This document shows, piece after piece, positions 7,583-15,602 of a DNA stretch of 64,000 bases. The notes beneath the pieces are model-generated. The model had not been told where the DNA came from and did no database searches. It worked only from the letters and a program-made list of their open reading frames with translations. Made by a program: the position numbers and the translations under genes. Source of the DNA: Sinomonas sp. ASV322 (GTDB lineage Bacteria > Actinomycetota > Actinomycetes > Actinomycetales > Micrococcaceae); contig NZ_JAVFJJ010000005.1 in NCBI RefSeq assembly GCF_030908245.1, forward strand, positions 124,001-188,000, in the 5' to 3' direction. The first letter of the stretch is position 1. Each line of letters starts with the position of its first letter.

Positions 7583-9469
7583 CTACTTCTTCTTCTCGTC
7601 CTCGTCGACGATCTCCGCGTCGACGATGTCCTCTTCCTTGTGCCCGGCCGCCCCGGCCGAGCCGGCGCTGCTCGCGGTGTGCGAGCCGTCGCTCGAGGCA
7701 TCCGCGCCAGCGGCGCCCTGCGAGCCCGCGTAGATGGCCTCGCCGAGCTTGGACTGCGAGTGCTGGAGCTTCTCGAACGCGGCCTTCACGGCCTCGTCGT
7801 CGGTGCCCTCGAGCGCCTTCTTGAGGGCGTCGACGTCGGCCTGGACCTCCGTCTTGACCGCCTCGGGCAGCTTGTCCTTGTTGTCGGCGATGAGCTTGTC
7901 GACGGAGTAGGCGAGCTGCTCGGCCGTGTTGCGGCGGTCGGCGGCCTCGCGGCGCTTCTTGTCCTCGGCCGCGTGGGCCTCGGCGTCGGAGACCATGCGC
8001 TCGATGTCCTCCTTGGACAGCGCGGTGCCGCCAGTGATGGTCATCGACTGCTCCTTGCCCGTGCCCTTGTCCTTCGCGGAGACGTGGACGATGCCGTTCG
8101 CGTCGAGGTCGAACGTGACCTCGATCTGCGGGATGCCGCGCGGGGCCGGGGCGATGCCCGTGAGCTCGAACGTGCCGAGCGGCTTGTTGTCCCGGGTGAA
8201 CTCGCGCTCGCCCTGGAACACCTGGATGGAGACGGACGGCTGGTTGTCGTCGGCCGTCGTGAACGTCTCGGAGCGCTTGGTCGGGATGGCGGTGTTGCGC
8301 TCGATGAGCTTCGTCATGACGCCGCCCTTGGTCTCGATGCCGAGCGAGAGCGGGGTCACGTCGATGAGGAGGACGTCCTTGCGCTCGCCCTTGAGGACAC
8401 CGGCCTGGAGCGCGGCGCCGACGGCGACGACCTCGTCCGGGTTCACGCCCTTGTTGGGCTCCTTGCCTCCCGTGAGCTCCTTGACGAGCTCGGAGACGGC
8501 GGGCATGCGGGTCGAGCCGCCGACGAGGACCACGTGGTCGATGTCGGAGACCTTGATGCCGGCCTCGGCGATGACATCGTGGAACGGCTTCTTGGTGCGG
8601 TCCAGAAGGTCCTTCGTGAGGTCCTGGAGCTTCGCGCGGGTGAGGGCCTCATCGAGGTGCACCGGGCCGTCGGGGGTCACGGAGAGGTACTGGAGCGAGA
8701 TGTTCGTGCTCGTCGAGGACGAGAGCTCCTTCTTGGCCTGCTCGGCGGCCTCGCGGAGGCGCTGGAGGGCGATGCGGTCCTTCGAGAGGTCGATGCCCTT
8801 GAGCTTGAGCTGGCCGAGGAGGTACTCGACGACGCGCTGGTCCCAGTCGTCGCCGCCGAGGCGGTTGTCGCCCGCCGTCGCGCGGACCTGAATGGTCGAG
8901 AAGCCGTCCTCGTCCTTGCCGACCTCGAGGAGGGAGACGTCGAACGTGCCGCCGCCAAGGTCGAAGACGAGGATGAGCTCGTCTTCCTTCCCCTTGTCGA
9001 GGCCGTACGCGAGCGCGGCCGCGGTCGGCTCGTTGATGATGCGGAGCACGTTGAGGCCCGCGATCTCGCCGGCCTCCTTCGTGGCCTGGCGCTCGGCGTC
9101 GTTGAAGTACGCCGGGACGGTGACGACCGCGTCGGTGACCTTCTCGCCGAGGTACGACTCGGCGTCGTTCTTGAGCTTCATGAGAATGCGCGCCGAGATC
9201 TCCTGCGGCGTGTACTTCTTGTCATCGATGCCGATCGTCCAGTCGGTGCCCATGTGGCGCTTGACGGACGCGATGGTGCGCTCGATGTTGTTGACCGCCT
9301 GGCGCTTGGCGATCTCGCCGACGAGGACCTCGCCGGTCTTGGAGAACGCGACGACGGACGGCGTGGTGCGGCCGCCCTCGGCGTTGGCGATGACCGTCGG
9401 CTCGCCGCCCTCGAGGACGGAGACGACGGAGTTGGTGGTACCCAGGTCGATGCCGACTGCGCGGGACAT
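7583..9469 (-). CDS. dnaK: Molecular chaperone DnaK (Hsp70)
   Basis: The 628-aa protein starts at ATG with AGGAGGA 4 nt upstream. The open frame extends further, but upstream codons show no family similarity. The ATPase domain has the phosphate loop [17 protein letters not shown], then [19 protein letters not shown] and [13 protein letters not shown]. The substrate-binding domain follows ([20 protein letters not shown]). The lid ends in acidic [14 protein letters not shown]. It refolds proteins with DnaJ and GrpE and serves as co-repressor for HspR. As first gene of the operon it is preceded by two HAIR boxes. Confidence 0.98.
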   Translation of the reverse strand: MSRAVGIDLGTTNSVVSVLEGGEPTVIANAEGGRTTPSVVAFSKTGEVLVGEIAKRQAVNNIERTIASVKRHMGTDWTIGIDDKKYTPQEISARILMKLKNDAESYLGEKVTDAVVTVPAYFNDAERQATKEAGEIAGLNVLRIINEPTAAALAYGLDKGKEDELILVFDLGGGTFDVSLLEVGKDEDGFSTIQVRATAGDNRLGGDDWDQRVVEYLLGQLKLKGIDLSKDRIALQRLREAAEQAKKELSSSTSTNISLQYLSVTPDGPVHLDEALTRAKLQDLTKDLLDRTKKPFHDVIAEAGIKVSDIDHVVLVGGSTRMPAVSELVKELTGGKEPNKGVNPDEVVAVGAALQAGVLKGERKDVLLIDVTPLSLGIETKGGVMTKLIERNTAIPTKRSETFTTADDNQPSVSIQVFQGEREFTRDNKPLGTFELTGIAPAPRGIPQIEVTFDLDANGIVHVSAKDKGTGKEQSMTITGGTALSKEDIERMVSDAEAHAAEDKKRREAADRRNTAEQLAYSVDKLIADNKDKLPEAVKTEVQADVDALKKALEGTDDEAVKAAFEKLQHSQSKLGEAIYAGSQGAAGADASSDGSHTASSAGSAGAAGHKEEDIVDAEIVDEDEKKK

Positions 9470-9536
9470 AGTTCCTCCTGCTGTTTTGCTCATGGACAGA
9501 AGCCAACCGCCGAGGCACCCAGAAGAGGCCCGATCA

Positions 9537-9559
9537 AGTTGAGCGATCTGCACTCAAGT
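9537..9559. promoter_or_regulatory. HAIR box 1 (HspR operator)
   Basis: AGTTGAG-N9-CTCAAGT. This matches the HspR-associated inverted repeat (CTTGAGT-N7-ACTCAAG) in its TTGAG/CTCAA core and spacing. It lies 68 nt upstream of the dnaK ATG. Confidence 0.88.
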
Positions 9560-9588
9560 CTACGCAGCGGGTTCTGGATGTCAAATGA

Positions 9589-9611
9589 AGTTGAGTCGAG
9601 TGCGCTCAACT
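9589..9611. promoter_or_regulatory. HAIR box 2 (HspR operator)
   Basis: AGTTGAG-N9-CTCAACT, perfect 7-bp arms with HAIR spacing. It is centred 52 bp (about five helical turns) from box 1, which suits cooperative HspR binding. Confidence 0.88.
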
Positions 9612-9662
9612 TGGCCCAACCGGGGCATTTCGGCTAGTCTTTCTCGTGTATCGGAAGTAAGT

Positions 9663-9677
9663 TTCCATAATATGGAA
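9663..9677. promoter_or_regulatory. Inverted repeat, possible IclR/GntR-type operator
   Basis: TTCCAT-AAT-ATGGAA lies 20 nt upstream of the FAH-family hydrolase start, next to its ribosome site CGGAGG. Such TTCC-N-GGAA palindromes are used by IclR- and GntR-type regulators of aromatic and organic-acid pathways. No such regulator is adjacent, so the binder is unknown. Confidence 0.5.
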
Positions 9678-9696
9678 TATACGATTCGGAGGCCCG

Positions 9697-10590
9697 ATGA
9701 AGTTCCTCAGACTCGGCGACCGCGGCTCGGAGCAGCCCGCAGTGCTCGCCGTCGGCCCGGACGGCCGCGAGCACGCCTACAGCCTCAGCCCCCTCACCTC
9801 GGACATCGACGGAGCCTTCCTCGCGGACGACGGCGTCACGCGAGTCCGCGCGGCCCTCGCCGCCAGGGAGCTCTCCGAGATCGACGGCGCCGAGGGCCTT
9901 CGCGTCGGGGCACCCGTTGCGCGGCCGGGCAGCGTCATCGGCATCGGCCTCAACTACGCGGCGCACGCAGCCGAGTCCGGGCTCGACCTCCCGACGGCCC
10001 CGATCGTGTTCCTCAAGCCGAGCAACACGGTCGTCGGCCCGCACGATCCGGCGCCCATTCCGCCGTCGTCCGCTGCCTTCGACTGGGAAGCCGAGCTCGC
10101 GATCGTCGTCGGCCGCGCAGCGTCCTATCTGGCCACGGACGGCGAAGCCGCGGCCTGCATCGCGGGGTACACGCTCGCGGACGACCTCTCCGAACGCGAC
10201 TACCAGACGTCCGGCTCGGGCCAGTGGACCAAAGGGAAGTCCCTCCCGGGCTCGACGCCGCTCGGCCCGTGGCTCGTCCCCGCCGACGAGCTCGACGCGT
10301 CAGCCCTCCGCGTCCGCAGCTGGGTCAACGGCGAAGCCCGCCAGGACGCCCACACGGACGACCTCGTGTTCGGGCCCACCGAGCTCGTGCGCTACTGCAG
10401 CCAGTACATGCTCCTCGAGCCCGGCGACGTGATCCTCACGGGGACGCCCGCCGGCGTCGCGCTCTCGGGGAGGTTCCCGTACCTCGCGCCCGGGGACACG
10501 CTCGAGGCCGAGATCGAGGGGCTCGGGCGGCAGCGGCAGAAGCTCTACCGGGCCGGTGCGATATCGACTGCTCCAGAACTGTCGTTTTAG
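9697..10590 (+). CDS. Fumarylacetoacetate hydrolase family protein
   Basis: The 297-aa protein starts at ATG behind GGAGG. The FAH fold covers residues about 80-290. Residues of the metal site are visible in FDWEAELAIVVG (E-x-E pattern) and GYTLADDLSERDYQ (Asp ligand). The family substrate-loop sequence VIGIGLNYAAHAAESGL and the closing LEPGDVILTGTPAGVAL are also present. Members hydrolyse or decarboxylate beta-diketo or 2-oxo acids such as fumarylpyruvate or 2,4-diketo-3-deoxy sugar acids. The substrate is not clear here. The last ~9 codons form one arm of a long hairpin. It is divergent from dnaK but probably separately controlled. Confidence 0.9.
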   Translation: MKFLRLGDRGSEQPAVLAVGPDGREHAYSLSPLTSDIDGAFLADDGVTRVRAALAARELSEIDGAEGLRVGAPVARPGSVIGIGLNYAAHAAESGLDLPTAPIVFLKPSNTVVGPHDPAPIPPSSAAFDWEAELAIVVGRAASYLATDGEAAACIAGYTLADDLSERDYQTSGSGQWTKGKSLPGSTPLGPWLVPADELDASALRVRSWVNGEARQDAHTDDLVFGPTELVRYCSQYMLLEPGDVILTGTPAGVALSGRFPYLAPGDTLEAEIEGLGRQRQKLYRAGAISTAPELSF

Positions 10591-10620
10591 GCGCTCAAAA
10601 CGACAGTTACGGAGCAGTCG
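10565..10620. terminator. Long bidirectional hairpin spanning the hydrolase stop codon
   Basis: The outer arms CGACTGCTCC (10565-10574) and GGAGCAGTCG (10611-10620) pair, as do inner arms AACTGTCGTTTT and AAAACGACAGTT, around a short loop. The two genes on either side are convergent. The stop codon of the hydrolase lies inside the stem, so its last residues are dictated by the hairpin. Confidence 0.85.
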
Positions 10621-10636
10621 ATGCAGGTTGGCACGC

Positions 10637-12091
10637 TCAGCGCCTCCCGCTCACCTGGGTCCCTGCGTGGCGCGGGAGCAGGAGGCTGTCGGCGACGCTC
10701 ACGAGCATGAGCGCGGCGATCGCCACGAACGCAACGCGGTACGGCATCGCGTGGTCCGCGCCGTCCGGGCCGAAAGCCGCGCCGACGCGGATGAGGAGCG
10801 CCCCGACGGCCACGCCGAGCGCCGCCGCGAGCTGGACGAGCGTGTTCGCGATCGCATTGGCGCTCGGGAGCTGCGCGCCCGAGACGTCGGAGTACTGGAC
10901 GGTCATGTACGCCGAGAAGCCGATCGAGCGGAAGGCCCCGGACACGAGCAGAAGCCCGGCGATGAGCACGTCGGGGGTGGACGGCGTGAGCAGCGCGCAG
11001 GCCGCGAACGTCGCCGCGGAGACTGCCGCGGCGACCACGAGCACGGGCTTGAATCCGAAGCGGCGGATGAGCGGCGTCGTCGTCGGCTTGATCCCGATGT
11101 TCCCGACGAACACCGCCGCGACAAGGAGCCCCGAATGCACGGGGTCCCACCCGAAGCCGTCCTGGAACAGGAGCGGGAGGAGGAACGGGACGGCCATGAT
11201 GGTGAGCCGGTAGATGAAGCCGCCCGTCTGGGTCGCCCGGAACGTGCGCACGCCGAGGACGCGGAAGTCGAAGAGCGGCCGTGGGGCGCGCCGCATCCAC
11301 CACACGGCCGCGGCGAGCGCGCCGGCACCCGCGGCGAGCGCCGCCGTCGCCCATCCAGCGGGGCGCCCCTCCGAGAAGAGCTCGAGGCCGACGACGACGG
11401 CCGCAACCCCCGCGGTGGTCAGCACGAGCCCGGGCCAGTCGAGCCGCCGCTCGCGGTCCGATCCCCCGCGGGGCACGAGCCGCAGCGCCGCGAGGAACGC
11501 GGCCAGGCCGAGGGGGAGGTTGACGAGGAAGATCCAGTGCCACGAGAGGTACTGCGTGAGGGCGCCGCCCACGAGCGGGGCGATCACGGGCGCGAGGAGG
11601 CCCGGCCACACGAGGTAGGCGGTCGCCGTGAGGAGCTGGTCCTTGGGCGTGCCGCGCAGGACGACGAGCGAGCCGACCGGCACCATCATCGCGCCGCCGA
11701 AGCCCTGCAGGGCGCGGAACGCCGTGAGCGCGCCGAGGTTGGGACTGAGCGCGCACAGGAGCGAGGCGAGCGTGAAAACCGCGATCGCCGAGCAGAACAC
11801 GCGACGGGATCCGAAGCGCTCGGCAAGCCACGAGCTGAACGGGATGCCCATCGCGACGGCGACGAGGTACGCCGTCATGGCCACGTTGACGTCAGCGGGA
11901 ACGACCCGGAAGTCCGTGCCGATGGCGGGCAAGGCCGTCGAGAGGGCCGTGCCGTCGAGGAACTCCATGAAGTACGTCGCCGCGACGAGAAGCGCGAGCC
12001 GAGGGTTCCACGTGCCCGGCGCGGGGGTCGCTCGCCATGCCGACGGCGACGCGGAGTCGGCGGACGACGGCGTGGGCTCGGGTGTGGTCAT
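10637..12091 (-). CDS. MFS multidrug exporter, DHA2 (EmrB/QacA-like)
   Basis: The 484-aa membrane protein has about 14 predicted spans. The DHA2 N-terminal pattern is clear: YFMEFLDGTALSTALPAIGT (motif D1 area), then SWLAERFGSRRVF (motif A) and AFRALQGFGGAMMVPVG. Motif C is LLAPVIAPLVGGALTQYLSW. It would use the proton gradient to export lipophilic or cationic compounds; the substrate cannot be read from sequence. The gene ends at the shared hairpin and is followed upstream by a small membrane-anchored protein in the same direction. Confidence 0.88.
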   Translation of the reverse strand: MTTPEPTPSSADSASPSAWRATPAPGTWNPRLALLVAATYFMEFLDGTALSTALPAIGTDFRVVPADVNVAMTAYLVAVAMGIPFSSWLAERFGSRRVFCSAIAVFTLASLLCALSPNLGALTAFRALQGFGGAMMVPVGSLVVLRGTPKDQLLTATAYLVWPGLLAPVIAPLVGGALTQYLSWHWIFLVNLPLGLAAFLAALRLVPRGGSDRERRLDWPGLVLTTAGVAAVVVGLELFSEGRPAGWATAALAAGAGALAAAVWWMRRAPRPLFDFRVLGVRTFRATQTGGFIYRLTIMAVPFLLPLLFQDGFGWDPVHSGLLVAAVFVGNIGIKPTTTPLIRRFGFKPVLVVAAAVSAATFAACALLTPSTPDVLIAGLLLVSGAFRSIGFSAYMTVQYSDVSGAQLPSANAIANTLVQLAAALGVAVGALLIRVGAAFGPDGADHAMPYRVAFVAIAALMLVSVADSLLLPRHAGTQVSGRR

Positions 12092-12144
12092 CGACCAAGC
12101 CTATCGGCGCGGCGCCCTGCCTCTCAGGGTCGGGCCCCGCCGCG

Positions 12145-12558
12145 TCAGGACCCGGAATAGAGCGCCGTGGTCTGGTTGAAGACCTCGGGGCCGCTCGCCA
12201 TGCCGACGGTGACGACAAACGCGATGAACAGCGCCGAGGCGACCGCCCACGCGGCCGTCGCCCATCCCAGGGCCCTGAGGTCCTCTCGCGAGAATTCGTT
12301 CCGGACGTCCTGGACGTGCAGCGACAGGCGCTGGGCGGGCGTGAGCGCGAGGGCCGGGACGAGCGCGTTCGGCGCGTGGTCTGTCGAGCCGTCGACCAGG
12401 ACGGCGACCGTGCGGCCATTGCGGCGGTCGTTCGCAAAGTGGCGGATGCGGGCTCCGTGGCGCGCGAGGAGGATGTCTTCGCCCAGCGGAATCGCACGGT
12501 GGCGGCTGAAGAGGCCCTTGCGGCGGTGGCGGATGCTGCTTGTGTTGAGAACGGTCAT
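12145..12558 (-). CDS. Hypothetical protein with one C-terminal membrane helix
   Basis: The 137-aa protein starts at ATG with AAAGGAG 8 nt upstream. It is basic and soluble up to residue ~100, then has one hydrophobic segment (WATAAWAVASALFIAFVVTV) and a short tail. A Gly/Asp-containing stretch (NDRRNGRTVAVLVDGSTDHA) hints at a small folded domain. It lies 53 nt before the exporter gene in the same direction, so cotranscription is possible. No family was recognised. Confidence 0.6.
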   Translation of the reverse strand: MTVLNTSSIRHRRKGLFSRHRAIPLGEDILLARHGARIRHFANDRRNGRTVAVLVDGSTDHAPNALVPALALTPAQRLSLHVQDVRNEFSREDLRALGWATAAWAVASALFIAFVVTVGMASGPEVFNQTTALYSGS

Positions 12559-12775
12559 GGGAGTGCTCCTTTCGCTGCGAGAGGGCACCTTTGCCCACGG
12601 GGTATCCCAGGACATTTCCCAGGATGCTTGTCTCTTCAAGCTTAGGGCGGTAGGGTGGAGGATTTTCGCCGGATTCCGGGTTTCGTCGGCAAGCTCACGG
12701 TCCCGCGTAGCCAAACTCACAGGACCTTGTCGCGTCTGCCACGGGCCCGATACCCGGGGCGCGTAACGTGGTTCC

Positions 12776-13597
12776 ATGGACGGCCAGCAGAGCACTCCCG
12801 ACGATGTCTACACCCATGGGCACCACGAGAGCGTCGTGCGTGCGCATGCCGCACGAACCGCCGAGAACTCTGCGGGCTTCGTGCTCCCGCACCTCGCCCC
12901 CGGCCTCCGGGTGCTCGACGTCGGCTGCGGGCCAGGAAGCATCACGTGCGACTTCGCGGCGCTCACCGCGCCCGGCCAGGTCCTCGGCCTCGACCGCTCG
13001 GAAGACGTCGTCGCCCAGGCCCGTGCCCTCGCCGAGGACCGCGGAATCGAGAACGTGAGCTTCGCCATCGGCAACGTCTATGACCTCGACCTCGAAGACG
13101 AATCGTTCGACGTCGTCCACGCCCACCAGGTGCTCCAGCACCTGACGGATCCCGTCGCGGCGCTGCGCGAGATGCGCCGCGTCGCGGAGCCGGGCGGCAT
13201 CGTGGCCGTGCGCGACGCCGACTTCCACGGCATGAGCTGGTATCCCGAGATCTCGGAGCTCTCCGAGTGGATGGAGCTCTACCAGCGGATTGCCCGGCGC
13301 AACGGCGCGGAGCCGGACGCCGGCCGTCGGCTCGTGAGCTGGATGCAGGAGGCGGGGTTCACCGACGTCGCGCCGTCCAGCAGCAACTGGCTCTACGCGA
13401 CGCCCCAGCAGCGCACGTGGCAGGCGCGCGTGTGGAGCGAGCGGGTGCTCCACTCGGCGTTCGCGGAGCAGGCAGTCGCGTATGGCTTCGCCGAGCGCGC
13501 GGATCTCGAGCGGATCGCGGCCGGCTGGCACCGCTGGGGCTCGTCGTCCGACGGCTGGTTCCTCATCCCGAACGGGGAGGTCATCGGGCGGGCCTGA
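12776..13597 (+). CDS. Class I SAM-dependent methyltransferase (UbiE-like)
   Basis: The 273-aa protein has the Rossmann methyltransferase motifs. Motif I is LRVLDVGCGPGSITCDFAAL (residues about 45-64), with the acidic ribose-binding VLGLDRSEDVV and the Asn-containing VSFAIGNVYDLDLED. The post-motif VVHAHQVLQHLTDPVAALRE is of the ubiquinone/menaquinone or secondary-metabolite methyltransferase type. The C-terminal third differs from UbiE proper, so the substrate is open. It is monocistronic, ended by a hairpin at 13650-13685. Confidence 0.88.
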   Translation: MDGQQSTPDDVYTHGHHESVVRAHAARTAENSAGFVLPHLAPGLRVLDVGCGPGSITCDFAALTAPGQVLGLDRSEDVVAQARALAEDRGIENVSFAIGNVYDLDLEDESFDVVHAHQVLQHLTDPVAALREMRRVAEPGGIVAVRDADFHGMSWYPEISELSEWMELYQRIARRNGAEPDAGRRLVSWMQEAGFTDVAPSSSNWLYATPQQRTWQARVWSERVLHSAFAEQAVAYGFAERADLERIAAGWHRWGSSSDGWFLIPNGEVIGRA

Positions 13598-13649
13598 GGG
13601 CTGCCGTTTCCCCTCCACACAATGCCTCCGCGCGTGTCTTCCACATACG

Positions 13650-13685
13650 ACGGCGCCGCTCCCCTTCCGCGGGGTGCGGCGCCGT
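13650..13685. terminator. Hairpin terminator
   Basis: ACGGCGCCGC pairs with GCGGCGCCGT (10 bp), with an inner CCCC/GGGG stem, 53 nt after the methyltransferase stop. Confidence 0.7.
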
Positions 13686-13753
13686 AGCGTCGAGGCATGA
13701 GAACTTCCGGAGCTGGTTCTGCCGTGGGCATTGACCAAGTAGGGTTGATCAAC

Positions 13754-14017
13754 ATGGGGACCTACAACATCCTTGACGCCAAGACGCGGCTGTCCGAGCT
13801 GCTCCATCGCATGGACGCCGGGGAGGACGTGATCATCGCGAAGGCGGGCCGCCCCGTGGCGCGCCTCGTCAAGATCGAGTCCCCCAAGAAGCGGCCGCTC
13901 GGCTTCATCAAGGGGCACCTGCCAGAGAACTTTCTCGAGCCGATGAGTGAGGAGGAACTCGCCGAATGGGAAGGACCCCTTATCTCCTCGACACCCATAC
14001 ACTCGTCTGGGCACTGA
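13754..14017 (+). CDS. Antitoxin, Phd/YefM (VapB-like) family
   Basis: The 87-aa protein begins MGTYNILDAKTRLSELL, a textbook Phd/YefM start (N-x-x-x-A-K-x-x-L-S-x-L). A short beta hairpin follows (EDVIIAKAGRPVARLV). The C-terminal half is the toxin-neutralising tail. An in-frame ATG 19 codons earlier would add residues outside the family. The gene overlaps the PIN toxin gene by 52 nt in another frame, so the pair is translationally coupled. The N-terminal domain normally binds its own promoter to repress the operon. Confidence 0.9.
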   Translation: MGTYNILDAKTRLSELLHRMDAGEDVIIAKAGRPVARLVKIESPKKRPLGFIKGHLPENFLEPMSEEELAEWEGPLISSTPIHSSGH

Positions 14018-14364
14018 CCGAACCGCGAAGGCTCTCCCGCAGGGCGCGAGCGGCTCTCGAATCGTGGGACTCGAAGCTCATTGCTTCAGCCGTCTCCGGG
14101 TTCGAACTCGCCAACAAGCGCCGCATCGGCAAACTCGCAGATCTCGACGGACTTCTTACGGGCTATGAGAAACACGTGCTCGCCCTCGTGTCTGAGGAGC
14201 TTCCGATAACGGCCGGACACGCTCTCGAAGCAGGACGCCTCGCGTGGGATCATCGCGACCCGTTCGATCGGATCATCGCGGCACAGGCGCTCGTCGAGGG
14301 CTACACGCTCGTCACCGCTGATTCAGCCTTCTCGGCCCTGCCCGGCCTCGACATCCTCTGGTGA
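13966..14364 (+). CDS. PIN-domain toxin (VapC-like ribonuclease)
   Basis: The 132-aa protein carries the PIN-domain acidic residues in order: Asp in YLLDTHTLVWALTEP, Glu in SAVSGFELANKRRIGKL, Asp in WDHRDPFDRIIAAQAL, and Asp in TLVTADSAFSAL. These coordinate metal for RNA cleavage, usually of tRNA or rRNA. Sequence style is that of the PIN subgroup paired with Phd-type antitoxins. The start lies inside the antitoxin gene. Its codon use resembles neighbours only moderately (more A/T-ending codons), which fits lateral acquisition of toxin-antitoxin pairs. Confidence 0.9.
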   Translation: MGRTPYLLDTHTLVWALTEPRRLSRRARAALESWDSKLIASAVSGFELANKRRIGKLADLDGLLTGYEKHVLALVSEELPITAGHALEAGRLAWDHRDPFDRIIAAQALVEGYTLVTADSAFSALPGLDILW

Positions 14365-14386
14365 TCCGCGGCCGTAATCTGGAGGG

Positions 14387-15007
14387 GTGCCTTTTTCGAT
14401 CTGGGCCGCCCTCCTGGGCGCCTGCCTCCTCATCAGCTTCACCCCCGGCGCGGGCGCCATCAACACGATGAGCAACTCGCTCAACGCGGGATTCCGCCGC
14501 GCCATCTGGGGAGTGCTCGGGCAGCAGGCGGCCCTCGTCGTGCATCTGGCCGTCGTGGCGGCGGGCCTCGGGGTGCTCGTCGCGAGCTCACCGGTCGCGT
14601 TCAACGTCATCCGCTACCTCGGAGCCGCCTACCTCATGTTCCTCGGGGTCAGGCAGTTCCTCCGCAGGCCGGACGTCACCCAGGAAGCCGCGCAGGCTCT
14701 CGGGAACGAGCCCGCATTCTCCATGTTCCAACGGGGACTCTGGGTCAACCTCCTCAACCCGAAGGCAATCGTCTTCTTCCTCGCCTTCATCCCCGGGTTC
14801 GTCCGGCCCGAGCTTCCGCTCTGGAGCCAGTACGCCGTCATCGGGGCAACGATCGTTGGAGTGGACATCGTCGTGATGTGGTTCTTCTTCGCCCTCGCGG
14901 CCAAGAGCTTCCAGCGGTTCACACGGGACGAGCGCGGCCAGCGCCTGCTCAATCGCATCTTCGGCACCCTCTTCGTGGGCGTCGGCGTCCTGCTCGCCGT
15001 TGTCTAA
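14387..15007 (+). CDS. LysE/RhtB-family amino-acid exporter
   Basis: The 206-aa protein starts at GTG and has six predicted membrane spans. The LysE signature is near the N-terminus (LISFTPGAGAINTMSNSLNAG), where most members have the P-G-P/A-x-N/D pattern. GLWVNLLNPKAIVFFLAFIPGF, the family's conserved N-P-K-A segment, is in the middle. The family exports amino acids such as lysine, threonine or homoserine lactone. It follows the VapC gene by 22 nt but is unlikely to be functionally linked. Confidence 0.92.
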   Translation: MPFSIWAALLGACLLISFTPGAGAINTMSNSLNAGFRRAIWGVLGQQAALVVHLAVVAAGLGVLVASSPVAFNVIRYLGAAYLMFLGVRQFLRRPDVTQEAAQALGNEPAFSMFQRGLWVNLLNPKAIVFFLAFIPGFVRPELPLWSQYAVIGATIVGVDIVVMWFFFALAAKSFQRFTRDERGQRLLNRIFGTLFVGVGVLLAVV

Positions 15008-15068
15008 GCGCTTTCATCTTCCGCCGCTGATTCCGGCTCGGCGATCCGCGGACCCTATGCTTAGTCGC

Positions 15069-15602
15069 ATGAACTCGACGGCGAGCCCCTACCGGATCAT
15101 CACGGTCTGCACCGGGAACATCTGCCGCTCGCCCATGGCCGAGTTCATGCTCGTCGAAGCCCTCGCCGCCGCAGGCCTTTCGGAGCGCACAGTGGTCGAT
15201 TCGGCGGGCACCACCAGCTACGAGGTCGGTCGGCCGATCGACCCGCGCGCCGCGCGCGTCCTCGACGCGCACGGCATCCACTCGCACGCCCACATCGCCC
15301 AGAAGTTCCGGCCGGAATGGTTCGACGAGCGCGACCTCATCCTGGCGCTCGACGTCGACCATTACGGCCACCTGCGCGAGATCGCCCCCGCCGGGACAGA
15401 GCACAAGGTGCGCATGATGCGCGAGTTCGATCCCGCCGTCGCGCATCTCGACCACCTCGACCAGGGCATCGAAGACCCCTGGTTCGGCGGTCAGAGCGAC
15501 TTCGAGCTCACGTGGGAGCTCATCGACGCGGCAGTGCCCGGCGTCGTCGAGCACGTGCGCGCCGAGCTCTCCCAGCGGCCTCCGGCCTTCGCCGAGGCGT
15601 GA
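15069..15602 (+). CDS. Low-molecular-weight protein tyrosine phosphatase
   Basis: The 177-aa protein starts at ATG 15069 (an ATG at 15057 is an alternative). The catalytic loop VCTGNICRSPMAEF is at about residues 14-27, with nucleophile Cys and phosphate-binding Arg of C-x5-R-S. The general acid Asp is in GIEDPWFGG near residue 140. These enzymes remove phosphate from tyrosine on proteins in the cytoplasm or, when exported, from host targets. The stop overlaps the start of the next gene (GTGA), coupling the two. Confidence 0.92.
   Translation: MNSTASPYRIITVCTGNICRSPMAEFMLVEALAAAGLSERTVVDSAGTTSYEVGRPIDPRAARVLDAHGIHSHAHIAQKFRPEWFDERDLILALDVDHYGHLREIAPAGTEHKVRMMREFDPAVAHLDHLDQGIEDPWFGGQSDFELTWELIDAAVPGVVEHVRAELSQRPPAFAEA

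Noticed and set aside
7004-9637. 877-codon plus-strand open frame opposite dnaK
   Set aside because: It is the antisense of dnaK/grpE; GC-rich codon bias keeps the opposite frame open. The minus-strand proteins match DnaK and GrpE throughout.
13697-13753. Upstream in-frame ATG for the antitoxin gene
   Set aside because: It adds 19 residues with no family similarity; MGTYNILDAKTRLSEL is the normal start of Phd/YefM antitoxins.
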